Notes under the pieces: model-generated
The model's database searches: none
Seen by the model: the letters and a program-made list of their open reading frames with translations, nothing else
Told to the model about the DNA's origin: nothing
Part shown: in pieces, positions 8,729 to 18,032 of the stretch
How the letters are laid out: the number at the start of each line of letters is the position of its first letter
How positions within the stretch are numbered: the stretch's first letter is position 1
NCBI GenBank assembly: GCA_964211495.1
Contig: CAXORL010000001.1
Location: 372,001-436,000 of the forward strand
Source: Faucicola osloensis_B
GTDB lineage: Bacteria > Pseudomonadota > Gammaproteobacteria > Pseudomonadales > Moraxellaceae
DNA: 64,000 nt
Direction of reading: 5' to 3'
Position numbers and translations under genes: made by a program

Positions 8729-10084
8729 ATGAAGGATTTAATGGATTATCAAGCGCTCAATCAAAACCTAGCACAACTGTTATCACAATTTGATCTTAAT
8801 CAAAAGGTAGGTGGCTGCAGTCTGGTCATTTTTCATGAAGGTAAAGCGGTCACTCAATTGGCTCACGGTATCGCAAATATTGATAAAACCAATCAGCGAA
8901 TTACCCCTTGGCAGCCATCCACCCTGTCGCTGAATTTTTCGACAGGCAAGGGTGTACTGGTTACGTTGATTCATATTTTAGTGAGTCAAAACCTTTTAGC
9001 ATATGACAAAACCTTGGCTAGTTATTGGCCTGCATTTGCCCAAAATGGCAAAGATAGCGTCACTTTGCGCGACATGCTAACGCACGAATCGGGATTATTT
9101 AATATCGTCAGTATTACCGAACACGCCAAAGACATGCTAGATTGGCAATTGATGCTCAGTAATGTCGAGCAAATGGCATTAAATAGTCCAACTAATACGC
9201 ATAGTTCAGGTAGTGGTTCAGCTAATAAAGATTCTGTTAATCAGTCAACTCAATCCAGTGCGGCTTCCAATGCGGATTCTAGCGCCGCTTATAGTGCCTT
9301 GGTATCAGGCTGGGTATTGGGTGGGCTGATTGAAAAAGCAACCCAATTACCGCTGCAGCAAGCGCTAGAGTATTATTTATTGGAACCGCTCGATTTGGTC
9401 GGTCAAGCTTACTTTGGGGTACCCAGAGACAAAGTTGAGCAGGTGGCAGGTCAAATACGTGATAAAGAGACTCAAGTTAAGCCTTTACTCACTCAAGATG
9501 CTGACTCAACGCTACAATTTTATCAATCCCTGCCTTTTTACTCAGCATGGTTAACATTGTCTCAATCGGACAGTCCTTTAACGACGCAAGCCATTAACGC
9601 GCTGTATTTTCAACCTGCTAATATCAATATCGAAGACTATAAGTCAGCACTAGTACCCATCGGTAGCAGACAATTTAATTATTATCACCCTGTCACACTG
9701 CAGGCAAAAATTCCTGCCGCAAATGGTGTCGCCAGTGCCATAGCATTGGCTACAATATATGCAATGCTTGCAAATCGCGGCGTTTGGCAAGGTAAAACGT
9801 TAATCAATTCTGCTGTTTTTAAGGCGCTTTCAACCATTCATAATGAGCAATTTGACAAAATCATGCCAGCAGTGATGGCATGGCGACTCGGTTACCATCG
9901 CGTATTTAGTCTGTTCCATGATGTGTCTGATGCATTTGGACATATGGGGTATAATGGGTCTATGGCTTGGTGTGATCCCAGTCGCGCATTAGCAGTCAGC
10001 TTTGTACATAATTATGATGTAACTATGCTAGGTGATGATCGACAATTTATCTTAAATGAAACTATATTAGATTTTTTTGCTTAG
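8729..10084 (+). CDS. Serine hydrolase of the beta-lactamase/EstB family
   Basis: This is a 451-residue class C beta-lactamase-like hydrolase, a family of esterases, peptidases and lipases. The SxxK nucleophile motif is STGK in LNFSTGKG. The YSAL segment near residue 190 sits where the YxN tyrosine is expected, and HMGYNG takes the place of the C-terminal KTG-type motif. No signal peptide is visible, so a cytoplasmic location is likely. Residues about 151-190 form an unusual Ser/Asn/Ala-rich insert (NSPTNTHSSGSGSANKDS) that looks like a disordered loop. The start is uncertain: ATG 8729 or ATG 8741, the latter with AAGGA close in front. The substrate is unknown. Confidence 0.85.
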   Translation: MKDLMDYQALNQNLAQLLSQFDLNQKVGGCSLVIFHEGKAVTQLAHGIANIDKTNQRITPWQPSTLSLNFSTGKGVLVTLIHILVSQNLLAYDKTLASYWPAFAQNGKDSVTLRDMLTHESGLFNIVSITEHAKDMLDWQLMLSNVEQMALNSPTNTHSSGSGSANKDSVNQSTQSSAASNADSSAAYSALVSGWVLGGLIEKATQLPLQQALEYYLLEPLDLVGQAYFGVPRDKVEQVAGQIRDKETQVKPLLTQDADSTLQFYQSLPFYSAWLTLSQSDSPLTTQAINALYFQPANINIEDYKSALVPIGSRQFNYYHPVTLQAKIPAANGVASAIALATIYAMLANRGVWQGKTLINSAVFKALSTIHNEQFDKIMPAVMAWRLGYHRVFSLFHDVSDAFGHMGYNGSMAWCDPSRALAVSFVHNYDVTMLGDDRQFILNETILDFFA

Positions 10085-10154
10085 CCTAATTGCTAAGGCT
10101 TATTTCTTAGTCTCGCTTTTTAATCTGATTTAAATAATAAAAGGAATGTAATCA

Positions 10155-10574
10155 ATGCAGTATGACAATCAAAATATTTTTGCCAAAATTCTTCGTGGTG
10201 AGATTCCTAGCCATAAAGTTTATGAAGATGATAAAACGCTTGCCTTTATGGATATCATGCCGATGGCAGAAGGGCATGTTTTAGTGATTCCAAAATGTGA
10301 AGCCGTTGAATTGTCGGATATGCCAGCAGATTACATTGCGGCAGTTTTCAGCACCGCGCAAAAAGTCATGGCAGCGCAGCGCAAGGTATTTAATCGCCAA
10401 GGTATTGTGCAGATGCAGTTAAATAATGCAGAGGCAGGACAATCGGTATTTCATTACCACGTTCATTTGATTCCAAGCAGTATCTATCATCTCGGCTTGC
10501 ATGAAGAGCGTCAAGGCGATCATGAACGCTTAGCAGCATTGGCTAGTCAATTAAAATCAGAGATTGCAAATTAA
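10155..10574 (+). CDS. HIT family nucleotide hydrolase/transferase
   Basis: This 139-residue protein has the histidine-triad motif H100-Y-H102-V-H104 in FHYHVHLIP and the N-terminal NIFAKILRGEIP signature of the Hint/PKCI branch. Such enzymes cleave AMP from amino groups such as adenosine phosphoramidates and aminoacyl-adenylates in the cytoplasm. The second half of the conserved core, AEGHVLVIPK, is intact. The start is supported by AAAAGGA about 9 nt upstream. It is a single gene, convergent with the ModA-like lipoprotein. Confidence 0.93.
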   Translation: MQYDNQNIFAKILRGEIPSHKVYEDDKTLAFMDIMPMAEGHVLVIPKCEAVELSDMPADYIAAVFSTAQKVMAAQRKVFNRQGIVQMQLNNAEAGQSVFHYHVHLIPSSIYHLGLHEERQGDHERLAALASQLKSEIAN

Positions 10575-10614
10575 CTAAATGCTTGTAAGTAGCAAATGGT
10601 TAAAACCCAATCCC

Positions 10615-11556
10615 CTATTTGCAAGCCGGTAAGATAGTGGTGGAGGTACAAATCGGCAAAAACCCTGCATCGGTTAAAACATCTTGTGCTTTTGCTGATT
10701 TTAGATAATCCACAAAAACTTGACTGGTTTCCGGGTGATTCAAAATTATCCCATCTTGCAGAATTGGCGGATAACTATCTTTAGGCAGTATCAAATAGTT
10801 ATTGCTTAGCGTATCCACATTTTGCAGGGCAATGTTATTGGGTTTATTCAATACTTGAGACAGACTTACAAATCCAAAATCTGCTTTCCCACTATCCGTT
10901 AACGCAAAAGTTTCATCTAGCGTATTGGTATAGACAATCTTAGGCTTGATATTATTATAAAGATTTTGATTGACTAACCAGGCTTCTGCTGCCATGCCAT
11001 AAGCTAAACTCTTTGGATTGGCTATTGCTAAACTAAAGGGTTTATTGTCGAGCATCAACTGATCGAGCGTGGTTGTAGGGCTAATATCCATGGGGTATTT
11101 ATGACTATAAAGCACTAGCTGACCACGGGTATAAGTAAAAGGCGATGATTTAACACCGTTAACGCTGGCAAGCATTTGCTTTGGGTAATTCTGATTACCC
11201 GCTAAATAAATATCAAAGCTTTGAGGATTGGCATTTACCTTATCATACAGCGCAGCATTGGGCTCAAAGGTAATTTGAATCTTTATATTCGGATAATTGT
11301 GGTTAAAATCTGATACCAAGATAGGCAATACCATGCGAAGATTGGAAAAAGCGGCTATATGTAGATTCTCAATCACTTTAGGTGAAGAAGCGGCAGGCGC
11401 ATTGTTTGAGATAGCTTTGGCAGGTTCTTTGGCAGATTGGCTATTTGACGTCGTTGAGTTTTGATTGCTATTTGATGAATTACAACCTGCTATAAATGCT
11501 GTGATAATACATAGCATTGTGTTAAAACAGATCATGGCAGGTTGATTAAAAGTCAT
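10615..11556 (-). CDS. ModA-like molybdate-binding (oxyanion) ABC transporter lipoprotein
   Basis: The 313-residue protein begins with a lipoprotein signal, lipobox FIAGC, followed by a Ser/Asn-rich linker of about 40 residues. The mature part is a type II periplasmic binding protein resembling ModA: IAAFSNLRMVLP corresponds to the family's first ligand loop, and FDIYLAGNQNYP and KADFGFVSLSQV match later core strands. ModA captures molybdate or tungstate for a ModBC importer, but no modB or modC is seen nearby. The second-loop region (IANPKSLAYGMAAEAW) is typical. Ligand identity is unproven; another oxyanion is possible. Several in-frame ATG codons (residues 1, 8, 14) leave the exact start open. 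Confidence 0.75.
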   Translation of the reverse strand: MTFNQPAMICFNTMLCIITAFIAGCNSSNSNQNSTTSNSQSAKEPAKAISNNAPAASSPKVIENLHIAAFSNLRMVLPILVSDFNHNYPNIKIQITFEPNAALYDKVNANPQSFDIYLAGNQNYPKQMLASVNGVKSSPFTYTRGQLVLYSHKYPMDISPTTTLDQLMLDNKPFSLAIANPKSLAYGMAAEAWLVNQNLYNNIKPKIVYTNTLDETFALTDSGKADFGFVSLSQVLNKPNNIALQNVDTLSNNYLILPKDSYPPILQDGIILNHPETSQVFVDYLKSAKAQDVLTDAGFLPICTSTTILPACK

Positions 11557-11717
11557 AAATTAACAAATTTTACCCTAGTTTTAGCGATATTATGGTTAAG
11601 TGGCGGGGAAGAATACTATATAAAGTAGTAAGTGAGTGTGTAAAAAACGTATCGATTTTATTGAAAAATTATTTTTTAGATATTTTTGCTTCGAGACAAA
11701 AATAATGAAAATAGTTG

Positions 11718-11745
11718 TTGCAAAAAAAAATAAAGTTGCTAAAAT
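11718..11745 (+). promoter_or_regulatory. Candidate promoter of tRNA-Leu
   Basis: TTGCAA (11718-11723) and TAAAAT (11740-11745) are spaced 16 bp apart, followed by a C-rich stretch and the tRNA about 50 nt downstream. This is read from consensus only. Confidence 0.45.
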
Positions 11746-11796
11746 ACCACCCCACATAGCCCATTAGAGATAAACTAAAAAGCTATAGCCATCTAT

Positions 11797-11883
11797 GCCA
11801 GTGTGGTGAAATTGGTAGACACGACGGATTCAAAATCCGTTGCCTTTAAAAGCGTGTCGGTTCGAGTCCGACCACTGGTACCA
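11797..11883 (+). tRNA. tRNA-Leu (anticodon CAA)
   Basis: The 87-nt gene has acceptor stem GCCAGTG (11797-11803) pairing with CACTGGT (11873-11879), discriminator A and an encoded CCA (11881-11883). The anticodon loop TTCAAAA (11829-11835) is closed by ACGGA/TCCGT, giving anticodon CAA for TTG codons. A long variable arm typical of class II tRNA-Leu and the TTCGAGTCC T-loop are present. A terminator follows directly. Confidence 0.96.
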
Positions 11884-11887
11884 AATT

Positions 11888-11917
11888 AAAGCTCCTAATT
11901 ACAGGGGCTTTTTTTTT
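11888..11917 (+). terminator. Terminator of tRNA-Leu
   Basis: AAAGCTCCT (11888-11896) pairs with AGGGGCTTT (11903-11911, one G-T pair) and is followed by a long T-run. Confidence 0.88.
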
Positions 11918-11970
11918 GAATTAAAATTGCTGGATAAAAATTTAACGTATAAATGATTTAGGTATTATTA

Positions 11971-12201
11971 TTAATTGTTTATCAAGAAAATCTATAATGC
12001 TATAATGGATTAATTGTTACTCAAAAGAACTGTTAACGATTTTCTTAATAGTTAACATGGTAAAGTAATAGGTCATAATGGCTATGTTGCTTACTTAAAT
12101 TTACAAAATTTACAAGCGTGTAGCATTAAACTTTTATCACAATTACGCACCATATTGATTAATACTGTTAGATTTTGCCTTTTATTCTACGAGATTGTCA
12201 C
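11971..12201 (+). promoter_or_regulatory. Promoter and long leader of the capsule operon
   Basis: Two TATAAT boxes occur at 11993-11998 and 12001-12006. The second is preceded by TGC, making an extended -10 (11998-12006). The first has a TTAATT at 11971-11976 at 16-bp spacing. Initiation near 12013 would leave a leader of about 190 nt before wza. The leader contains an inverted repeat, TGTTAAC (12031-12037) and GTTAACA (12051-12057), and a short direct repeat AAATTTAC near 12100. No start codon with a good Shine-Dalgarno precedes ATG 12202. Confidence 0.5.
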
Positions 12202-13317
12202 ATGTTAGCAAAGCTCATAAAACTATCGCCTTTAGTATTAGTTATATCTATTAGCGCCTGTAGTTCTAAAACCGCTATTACTAGTGGAATGTATTCGGGT
12301 AAACTACCAGAAGTCATGACGCCAGATCAACCTGTTTCATTTGTTGCAGATAATGGTATACGATTTAATGTGGCTGAGTTAAGTGTAAATAATATCCCTG
12401 CTCCTGATATTTTTGCTAAAAGAACGGTCTCTTTTCCTCCACTGACAAGAGGCGGGGGTGTATATAATCGTATTGCTAGGGGAGATGTATTAGGAATTAA
12501 TCTTCCAGGATATCCTGAAGTTGTCGGTACTAGTTCAGCAGCAGGTAATAGTATTTACGGTAATGGCTTTTTAGTTGATCAAAGCGGTTATATTCAATTT
12601 CCAATGATAGGACGAATAAAGGCAGAAGGGCTTACAGTAGCTGAAATCACTAGTCAATTATCTATTCGTTTATCACGTTATCTTAAACATCCAGATCCAC
12701 AAGTTCGTGTACTTTCCTACCGTGGTAATAAATTTTATGTTGATGGGCAAGTAAAATCGCCTGGGCAATATGACATTGCGGATCAGCCTATCAATCTTTA
12801 TACCGCTATCAGTATGGCAGGTGGTACGAGTGAAAAATCTGATACAAATAATATCCAGCTGATTAGGGATGGAAGAACCTATAACTTTGGTTTCAAGTCA
12901 CTGCAAAATGCTGGGTATTCTGCTAATCAAGTGATAATTCGTAATGGTGATACAATCAAAATCGGTGATTTGACCGAAAATAAAATTACTGTCATGGGCG
13001 AGTTTAATAAAATCAGTAATATTGAAATTCCTGAAAACGGTATCAATTTGGCGGGCGTCATAGGGGAGGCGAATGGATTAATTGGTACTACTGCAAATGC
13101 TAAAAAAGTTTATGTATTACGTGAAAATTCGTCGAATAATGCTAATATCTATTATGTTGATATGACTTCCCTAACAAATTTTTCTTTAGCAAATCGCTTT
13201 AAAATGCAACCGGGTGATGTGGTGTATGTAGACCCAACTGGTTTAACACGCTGGAATCGTATTCTTAGTCAAATCCTTCCTTCAGCGGCATTACCTGGAG
13301 TTGTAAGACAATTTTAA
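12202..13317 (+). CDS. wza: Capsule/exopolysaccharide outer-membrane export lipoprotein Wza
   Basis: This 371-residue protein starts with a lipoprotein signal ending in lipobox ISAC, then a polysaccharide export domain (about residues 85-170, with RGDVLGINLPGYPEV and GYIQFPMIGRIKAEGLT) and two SLBB-type segments (YVDGQVKSPGQYDIAD and ITVMGEF). Wza forms the octameric outer-membrane channel through which polymer leaves the cell, docking on Wzc. ATG 12202 was chosen over an upstream TTG at 12175 because it directly begins the signal peptide. It is the first gene of the wza-wzb-wzc control module, with wzb 16 nt downstream. Confidence 0.93.
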   Translation: MLAKLIKLSPLVLVISISACSSKTAITSGMYSGKLPEVMTPDQPVSFVADNGIRFNVAELSVNNIPAPDIFAKRTVSFPPLTRGGGVYNRIARGDVLGINLPGYPEVVGTSSAAGNSIYGNGFLVDQSGYIQFPMIGRIKAEGLTVAEITSQLSIRLSRYLKHPDPQVRVLSYRGNKFYVDGQVKSPGQYDIADQPINLYTAISMAGGTSEKSDTNNIQLIRDGRTYNFGFKSLQNAGYSANQVIIRNGDTIKIGDLTENKITVMGEFNKISNIEIPENGINLAGVIGEANGLIGTTANAKKVYVLRENSSNNANIYYVDMTSLTNFSLANRFKMQPGDVVYVDPTGLTRWNRILSQILPSAALPGVVRQF

Positions 13318-13333
13318 TAGCTAGGTTTTTATT

Positions 13334-13765
13334 ATGTCATTTAAAAAAATTTTAGTGGTATGCGTCGGTAATATCTGCCGTAGCCCCATCGGTGAAGCGC
13401 TATTACAGCAGCAGCATCCTAATCTAATCGTTAAATCAGCGGGATTAAGCGCATTAGTGGGCGAAGGGGCAGATGACAAAGCCATTCAAGTGATGGATGA
13501 ATGGAGTGTTGATATGCGTAGTCATCGCGCCCAGCAGCTTACCCAAGAATTGATGCAAACCTTTGATTTAGTGCTTTGTATGTCCAAAGATCAAGAGAGT
13601 TGGATAAAACAAAATTACTCAAGCCAACGGGGAAAAGTATATCGGATTGGTCACTGGATAAACGAAAATGTAGCCGATCCTTATAAACTACACATTGAGA
13701 AATTTTATGAAAGTCGAGCAGTGCTCAGTAAAGCTGTAGAAAGTTGGAAGGATAAATTAGCTTAA
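13334..13765 (+). CDS. wzb: Low-molecular-weight protein-tyrosine phosphatase Wzb
   Basis: The 143-residue protein carries the P-loop CVGNICRS, with nucleophile C10 and R16, and the C-terminal general-acid Asp in ADPYKLHIEKF. Wzb removes phosphate from the tyrosine cluster of the Wzc kinase, and this cycle is needed for capsule assembly. It lies between wza and wzc, the standard order. Its length matches the family. Confidence 0.95.
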   Translation: MSFKKILVVCVGNICRSPIGEALLQQQHPNLIVKSAGLSALVGEGADDKAIQVMDEWSVDMRSHRAQQLTQELMQTFDLVLCMSKDQESWIKQNYSSQRGKVYRIGHWINENVADPYKLHIEKFYESRAVLSKAVESWKDKLA

Positions 13766-13865
13766 CTTCTAAAGCTAGCAAAGTTTTCGAAATTATAAGA
13801 AAGATTTATTTATTCTGTAACAATTAAAATGTATTTTATCGTAGTTTAGAATCAAGTGAGTAAGC

Positions 13866-16034
13866 ATGGATCAGAAAGTGAATGATGATGAAATTGATTT
13901 AAGAGCGTTAATCGCGGTTTTATTAAATCATTGGAAATTAATTTTATCAATGCTGTTACTTGGTTTATTAGGCGGTATTTACTATGCCCAGTCGGCTACG
14001 CCAATCTATCAAAGCAATGCGTTAATTCAAGTTGACAAAAAATCCTCAGGCGTTTCTGCATTGGGCGCGGATGTTGCCGATCTTTTAAACGCACAAGATG
14101 GTTCTGCGCAAACGGAAGTAGAAATCATAAACTCTCGTATGATTCTTTGGCCTGTTATCAATCAATTGCATTTAGATTTAAATGTTAATCAGCTTAAAGA
14201 CAGTTTCTTAGATAAATTACTGATCAAGAAAAGTGTTCTAGTTAGTCATACAGACAATGGTGTAGGTAATTTAAAAGTTGGATTGTGGATAGCTGAATTT
14301 AATGTCCCTTTGGCCTATCAGAACAAAATTTTCACTTTAACTGCCATAGACAGCCAAAATTTTAAACTGATCTCCCCTGATGGCACAGAGTTTACCGGTA
14401 AAGTTGCAACCGCATCGCGTTTCAAAACGAGTGCAGGTAATATTGATATTCAAGTGACCTCATTAGCCCCCGGTTACTCTTACAATGTGAGTAAACTTAC
14501 ACCTGCTAAAGCGATTAGTAATTTACGTACTACACTTGCAGTCGCTGAAAAAGGTAAACAAACGGGAATTTTAGACGCTTCTCTTACAGGCGCTAATCAA
14601 GATGAAATCACCCATACTTTGACACGCATTGTAAAAATGTATGAAACGCAAAATCTTGATAAAAGTAGCGCGGAAACGACTAAAACACTTGCATTTATGC
14701 AAGAGCAACTACCTAAACTCAAATCGAAACTCGCGGAAGCTGAAGCAAAATTTAATAATTTCCGCGAACAAAATGCGACAGTTGATATTGATAAAGAAGC
14801 TGAATTAGCTATTAAATTAAGATCTGAGATTGAAACCAATCTTCGTGAACTCGAGCTAAAACGAGCCGAATTATCCGAGCGCTATACGGATGAATATCCG
14901 GTATTAAAGCAATTAAATATGCAAATACAAGAGCTAAAAGACAAAGAAGATGCTCTTAAACAAAATATTACGCGTATTCCAGAGGTGCAACGTCAGTTTT
15001 TAGAGTTATCGAGTGATGTTAAGATTAGCAATGAAATTTATTTAAATATGCTCAAAAATTATGAGCAATTACAAATTGTCAAATCTGGACAATTGGGTAA
15101 TGTACGCATTATAGATTTACCTATTAACACCTATGAACCTATCGCTCCAAAAAAAGCGCAAATTGTCCTAATTGCAACACTGTTAGGTTTGATGTTAGGT
15201 ATCGGGCTAGCATTCTTAAAATCATTGCTTTTTGCGGGCGTGAAAAATCTAGAAGAATTAGAGAACAATACAGATATTCCGGTGATTGGTGTCATTCCTC
15301 ATTCGCCTCGATTAACCCGGTTGTTAAAAAGTAAATCAACTAAAATTCCGTTGGTTGAGCAAATCGAACCTGAAGGAATTGTCAGTGAAGGTTTTAAATC
15401 CATTCGCACTCATTTATTGTTTAATGCAACAAAAACCGATGGCAATACGTTATTGATAACAAGTGCAGGACCTGGTATTGGTAAGTCATTTATTTCAGCC
15501 AACCTTGCCGTGGCAATGGCGATGACAGGCAAACGTGTCCTGTTAATTGACGCAGATACTAGGTTAGGCCATCTGCAAGATCGATTTAATTTGCCAAATA
15601 TCAATGGACTGGTCGATTATTTGGTTGATGATACGATTGATGCGGCTAATAGTAGCTATATGATTCAAACCACGCTTTATGAAAATCTGCATTTTATACC
15701 CAGAGGCAAAGGACATAGCCACGCTTCAGAATTGCTCCTAAATGGAAAAATGAAAGCGCTTCTAGATTTTTATCGTCAGTTCTATGATTATATCATTATC
15801 GATACCTCACCTGTAATGGGCACTTCAGATGCGCTATCGATAGGGCAATTGGTGGATGCAGTCTTATTCGTGGTACGATATGACGTTTCAAACATAAAAC
15901 AGGTAAATTATGCAGTCGAAAAACTACAACGTGCGAATGTAAAAGTAGAAGGGATTATTTTCAATGATGCCAAGCAGTCTCTAATTGGCGCCTATAATTA
16001 TCATTATGGTTATGAATACAAATCAAAAAATTAA
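13866..16034 (+). CDS. wzc: Capsule polymerisation tyrosine autokinase Wzc
   Basis: This 722-residue inner-membrane BY-kinase controls Wzy-dependent polymer export. It has a Wzz domain with a first membrane segment around residues 25-44 and a long periplasmic coiled-coil (about 270-380, KSKLAEAEAKFNN and RAELSERYTDEYP). A second membrane segment follows at about 432-455. The cytoplasmic kinase has Walker A GPGIGKS at 535-541, Walker A' VLLIDADTR and Walker B YIIIDTSP. The C-terminus is the tyrosine-rich tail YNYHYGYEY that is autophosphorylated and dephosphorylated by Wzb. The ATG follows a GTGAG-like site. A 100-bp AT-rich gap separates it from wzb. Confidence 0.95.
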   Translation: MDQKVNDDEIDLRALIAVLLNHWKLILSMLLLGLLGGIYYAQSATPIYQSNALIQVDKKSSGVSALGADVADLLNAQDGSAQTEVEIINSRMILWPVINQLHLDLNVNQLKDSFLDKLLIKKSVLVSHTDNGVGNLKVGLWIAEFNVPLAYQNKIFTLTAIDSQNFKLISPDGTEFTGKVATASRFKTSAGNIDIQVTSLAPGYSYNVSKLTPAKAISNLRTTLAVAEKGKQTGILDASLTGANQDEITHTLTRIVKMYETQNLDKSSAETTKTLAFMQEQLPKLKSKLAEAEAKFNNFREQNATVDIDKEAELAIKLRSEIETNLRELELKRAELSERYTDEYPVLKQLNMQIQELKDKEDALKQNITRIPEVQRQFLELSSDVKISNEIYLNMLKNYEQLQIVKSGQLGNVRIIDLPINTYEPIAPKKAQIVLIATLLGLMLGIGLAFLKSLLFAGVKNLEELENNTDIPVIGVIPHSPRLTRLLKSKSTKIPLVEQIEPEGIVSEGFKSIRTHLLFNATKTDGNTLLITSAGPGIGKSFISANLAVAMAMTGKRVLLIDADTRLGHLQDRFNLPNINGLVDYLVDDTIDAANSSYMIQTTLYENLHFIPRGKGHSHASELLLNGKMKALLDFYRQFYDYIIIDTSPVMGTSDALSIGQLVDAVLFVVRYDVSNIKQVNYAVEKLQRANVKVEGIIFNDAKQSLIGAYNYHYGYEYKSKN

Positions 16035-16078
16035 CGCTATAAAGTTTAATCATAGCCATATCATCTGTTAGGTTTTAT

Positions 16079-18010
16079 ATGAGCAATACAACTAACGCTA
16101 CTAAAGCGCCTTTAGTTTTTACTGTATTATCTAATGCGATTGAACAGCCTCGCTGGCTAAAAGTAGTAAGTCTGTTTGTGATAGATTATATTGCATCTAT
16201 TATTACTTTGATTTTAGCGATTGCCCTAAGGTATGCAAAATTTGATTTTCATACCAATATCTTGTCGATTATGCTACTTGGCGCTTTACCTGTTATCTTT
16301 TTAGCGGTTACTAAGTTTTACTCGCATGTTATCCGCGTTTTTCAAGATGAGAGTATGCGCTGGGCGCTCGTAGTTTTGCTAGGTTATTTATTAATTAGTC
16401 AAATACTGATTTTTTTAGGGGTAACGCCTGATATCCCTAGAGCAGCGACCGCTATTCATGTTTTTTTACTTTATTTATGGATATGGAATAGCCGTATTGT
16501 TTTGCAATTTTTTATTTCAAGAACCTTGCATCCTGAATTCTTTACACAAAAAAAAGAAAATGTATTAATTTATGGTGTGGGTCACATCACCAAAGATTTG
16601 ATGCATGTACTTCATCAAACTCACCAATTCAAAATAGTTGGGATTATCGATGTCAATGATAATTTCATTGGTGCTAGGGTATTAGGGGTTAAGGTCTATC
16701 CAAAAGATAACCTTGAGTCTTTAATAACAGACTTAGAAGTGAATCATGTGTTCTTTGTATTACCCAGCCATCAGCGTCATATCCAAGAGCGTATTGTCAA
16801 GCAATTAGAAAACGTGCCAGTTAAAATTAGTGAAATTCCAAGTTTGGAAGAAATCACCAGTGGTCGAATTAAATTATCAGATATTAAACCTGTTGATGTG
16901 CTAGATGTGCTACAACGCAATACGGTTAAACCAGATACATCGCTGCTTGCCAAAAATATCAAAGATAAAGTTGTGATGGTGACTGGGGCGGGCGGTTCAA
17001 TCGGTAGTGAGTTATGTCGACAAATTTTAAAGCAGCAACCAAAAGCCTTGGTATTATTTGAACTGTCGGAGTATGCGCTGTATGCCATACATAGTGAATT
17101 ACAAAAACTTGCTAAAAATATGCAGCAGGAAAGACAACTACCAACTGTGACGCCGCTCTATGTTCATCTAGGCAGTGTTACCAATCAAAAACTTATTGAA
17201 CTGTTATGCAATCAGTACAAGGTTCAAACCATCTACCATGCAGCCGCTTATAAACATGTCCCTATCGTCGAAAGTAACGAATACGAGGGTGTAATTAATA
17301 ATTTTGTTGGCACTTATAATACTTTAAAAGGCGCAGTCAGGGCGGGTGTAGAAACCTTTGTTGCGATTTCAACGGATAAAGCCGTTAGACCAACCAATGT
17401 CATGGGCGCGACCAAACGCATGGCAGAGTTAGCTTGTCAAGCGATGGCTGCAGACCAATCAACAACCACTATCAGTATGGTGAGATTTGGTAACGTATTA
17501 GGTTCATCAGGTTCTGTCGTACCGCTGTTTAATAAACAAATTGCCGCAGGAGGGCCTATCACCCTGACGCATCCAGAGGTGACAAGGTATTTCATGACGA
17601 TTCCTGAAGCAGCTCAGCTGGTTATCCAAGCAGGTGCGATGGCACATGGCGGCGAGGTATTTGTGCTGGATATGGGTGAGCCAGTCAAGATTATGGACTT
17701 GGCAAAACGTATGATTACGTTGAGTGGACTTAAAGTTAAAGACCAACATAACCCTAATGGTGATATTGAAATTGTCATTGCGGGTTTACGACCTGGTGAG
17801 AAACTCTATGAAGAGCTGATTATTGATGGGGATAATATAGAGAAGACGCAGCATCCTTTGATTATGAAAGCCAAAGAACGTTTTTACAGTTTTGATGAAA
17901 TAACAAACGTAATGAATGAAGTACAAAACCAAAATAACACTACCAAAAATACGCAGTGGCTTAGAGCTCAGTTTTTAAGATATGTTGAAGGCTATACGCC
18001 TAAACAATAA
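16079..18010 (+). CDS. pglF: Membrane-bound UDP-sugar 4,6-dehydratase (PglF/CapD/Gdr type)
   Basis: The 643-residue protein has about four N-terminal membrane helices (residues 20-140) and a first nucleotide-binding fold (YGVGHI near 165). The catalytic SDR domain follows, with TGAGGSIGSELCR near 302 and ISTDKAVRPTNVMGATKR, the signature of PglF/WbpM-type dehydratases. It would convert UDP-GlcNAc to UDP-4-keto-6-deoxy-GlcNAc. PglE- and PglD-type genes at the far end of the locus could then make a 2,4-diacetamido-2,4,6-trideoxy sugar for the PglC-type initiating transferase. In Acinetobacter capsule loci the equivalent gene is called gdr. It directly follows wzc with a 44-nt gap. Confidence 0.88.
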   Translation: MSNTTNATKAPLVFTVLSNAIEQPRWLKVVSLFVIDYIASIITLILAIALRYAKFDFHTNILSIMLLGALPVIFLAVTKFYSHVIRVFQDESMRWALVVLLGYLLISQILIFLGVTPDIPRAATAIHVFLLYLWIWNSRIVLQFFISRTLHPEFFTQKKENVLIYGVGHITKDLMHVLHQTHQFKIVGIIDVNDNFIGARVLGVKVYPKDNLESLITDLEVNHVFFVLPSHQRHIQERIVKQLENVPVKISEIPSLEEITSGRIKLSDIKPVDVLDVLQRNTVKPDTSLLAKNIKDKVVMVTGAGGSIGSELCRQILKQQPKALVLFELSEYALYAIHSELQKLAKNMQQERQLPTVTPLYVHLGSVTNQKLIELLCNQYKVQTIYHAAAYKHVPIVESNEYEGVINNFVGTYNTLKGAVRAGVETFVAISTDKAVRPTNVMGATKRMAELACQAMAADQSTTTISMVRFGNVLGSSGSVVPLFNKQIAAGGPITLTHPEVTRYFMTIPEAAQLVIQAGAMAHGGEVFVLDMGEPVKIMDLAKRMITLSGLKVKDQHNPNGDIEIVIAGLRPGEKLYEELIIDGDNIEKTQHPLIMKAKERFYSFDEITNVMNEVQNQNNTTKNTQWLRAQFLRYVEGYTPKQ

Positions 18011-18032
18011 TAATTTATGATGGATTTAATGT

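Noticed and set aside
11797..11883. tRNA-Leu as an integration site for the capsule region
   Set aside because: No integrase, no duplicated tRNA 3' end and no direct repeat at the other boundary were found, so the neighbouring position alone is not evidence.
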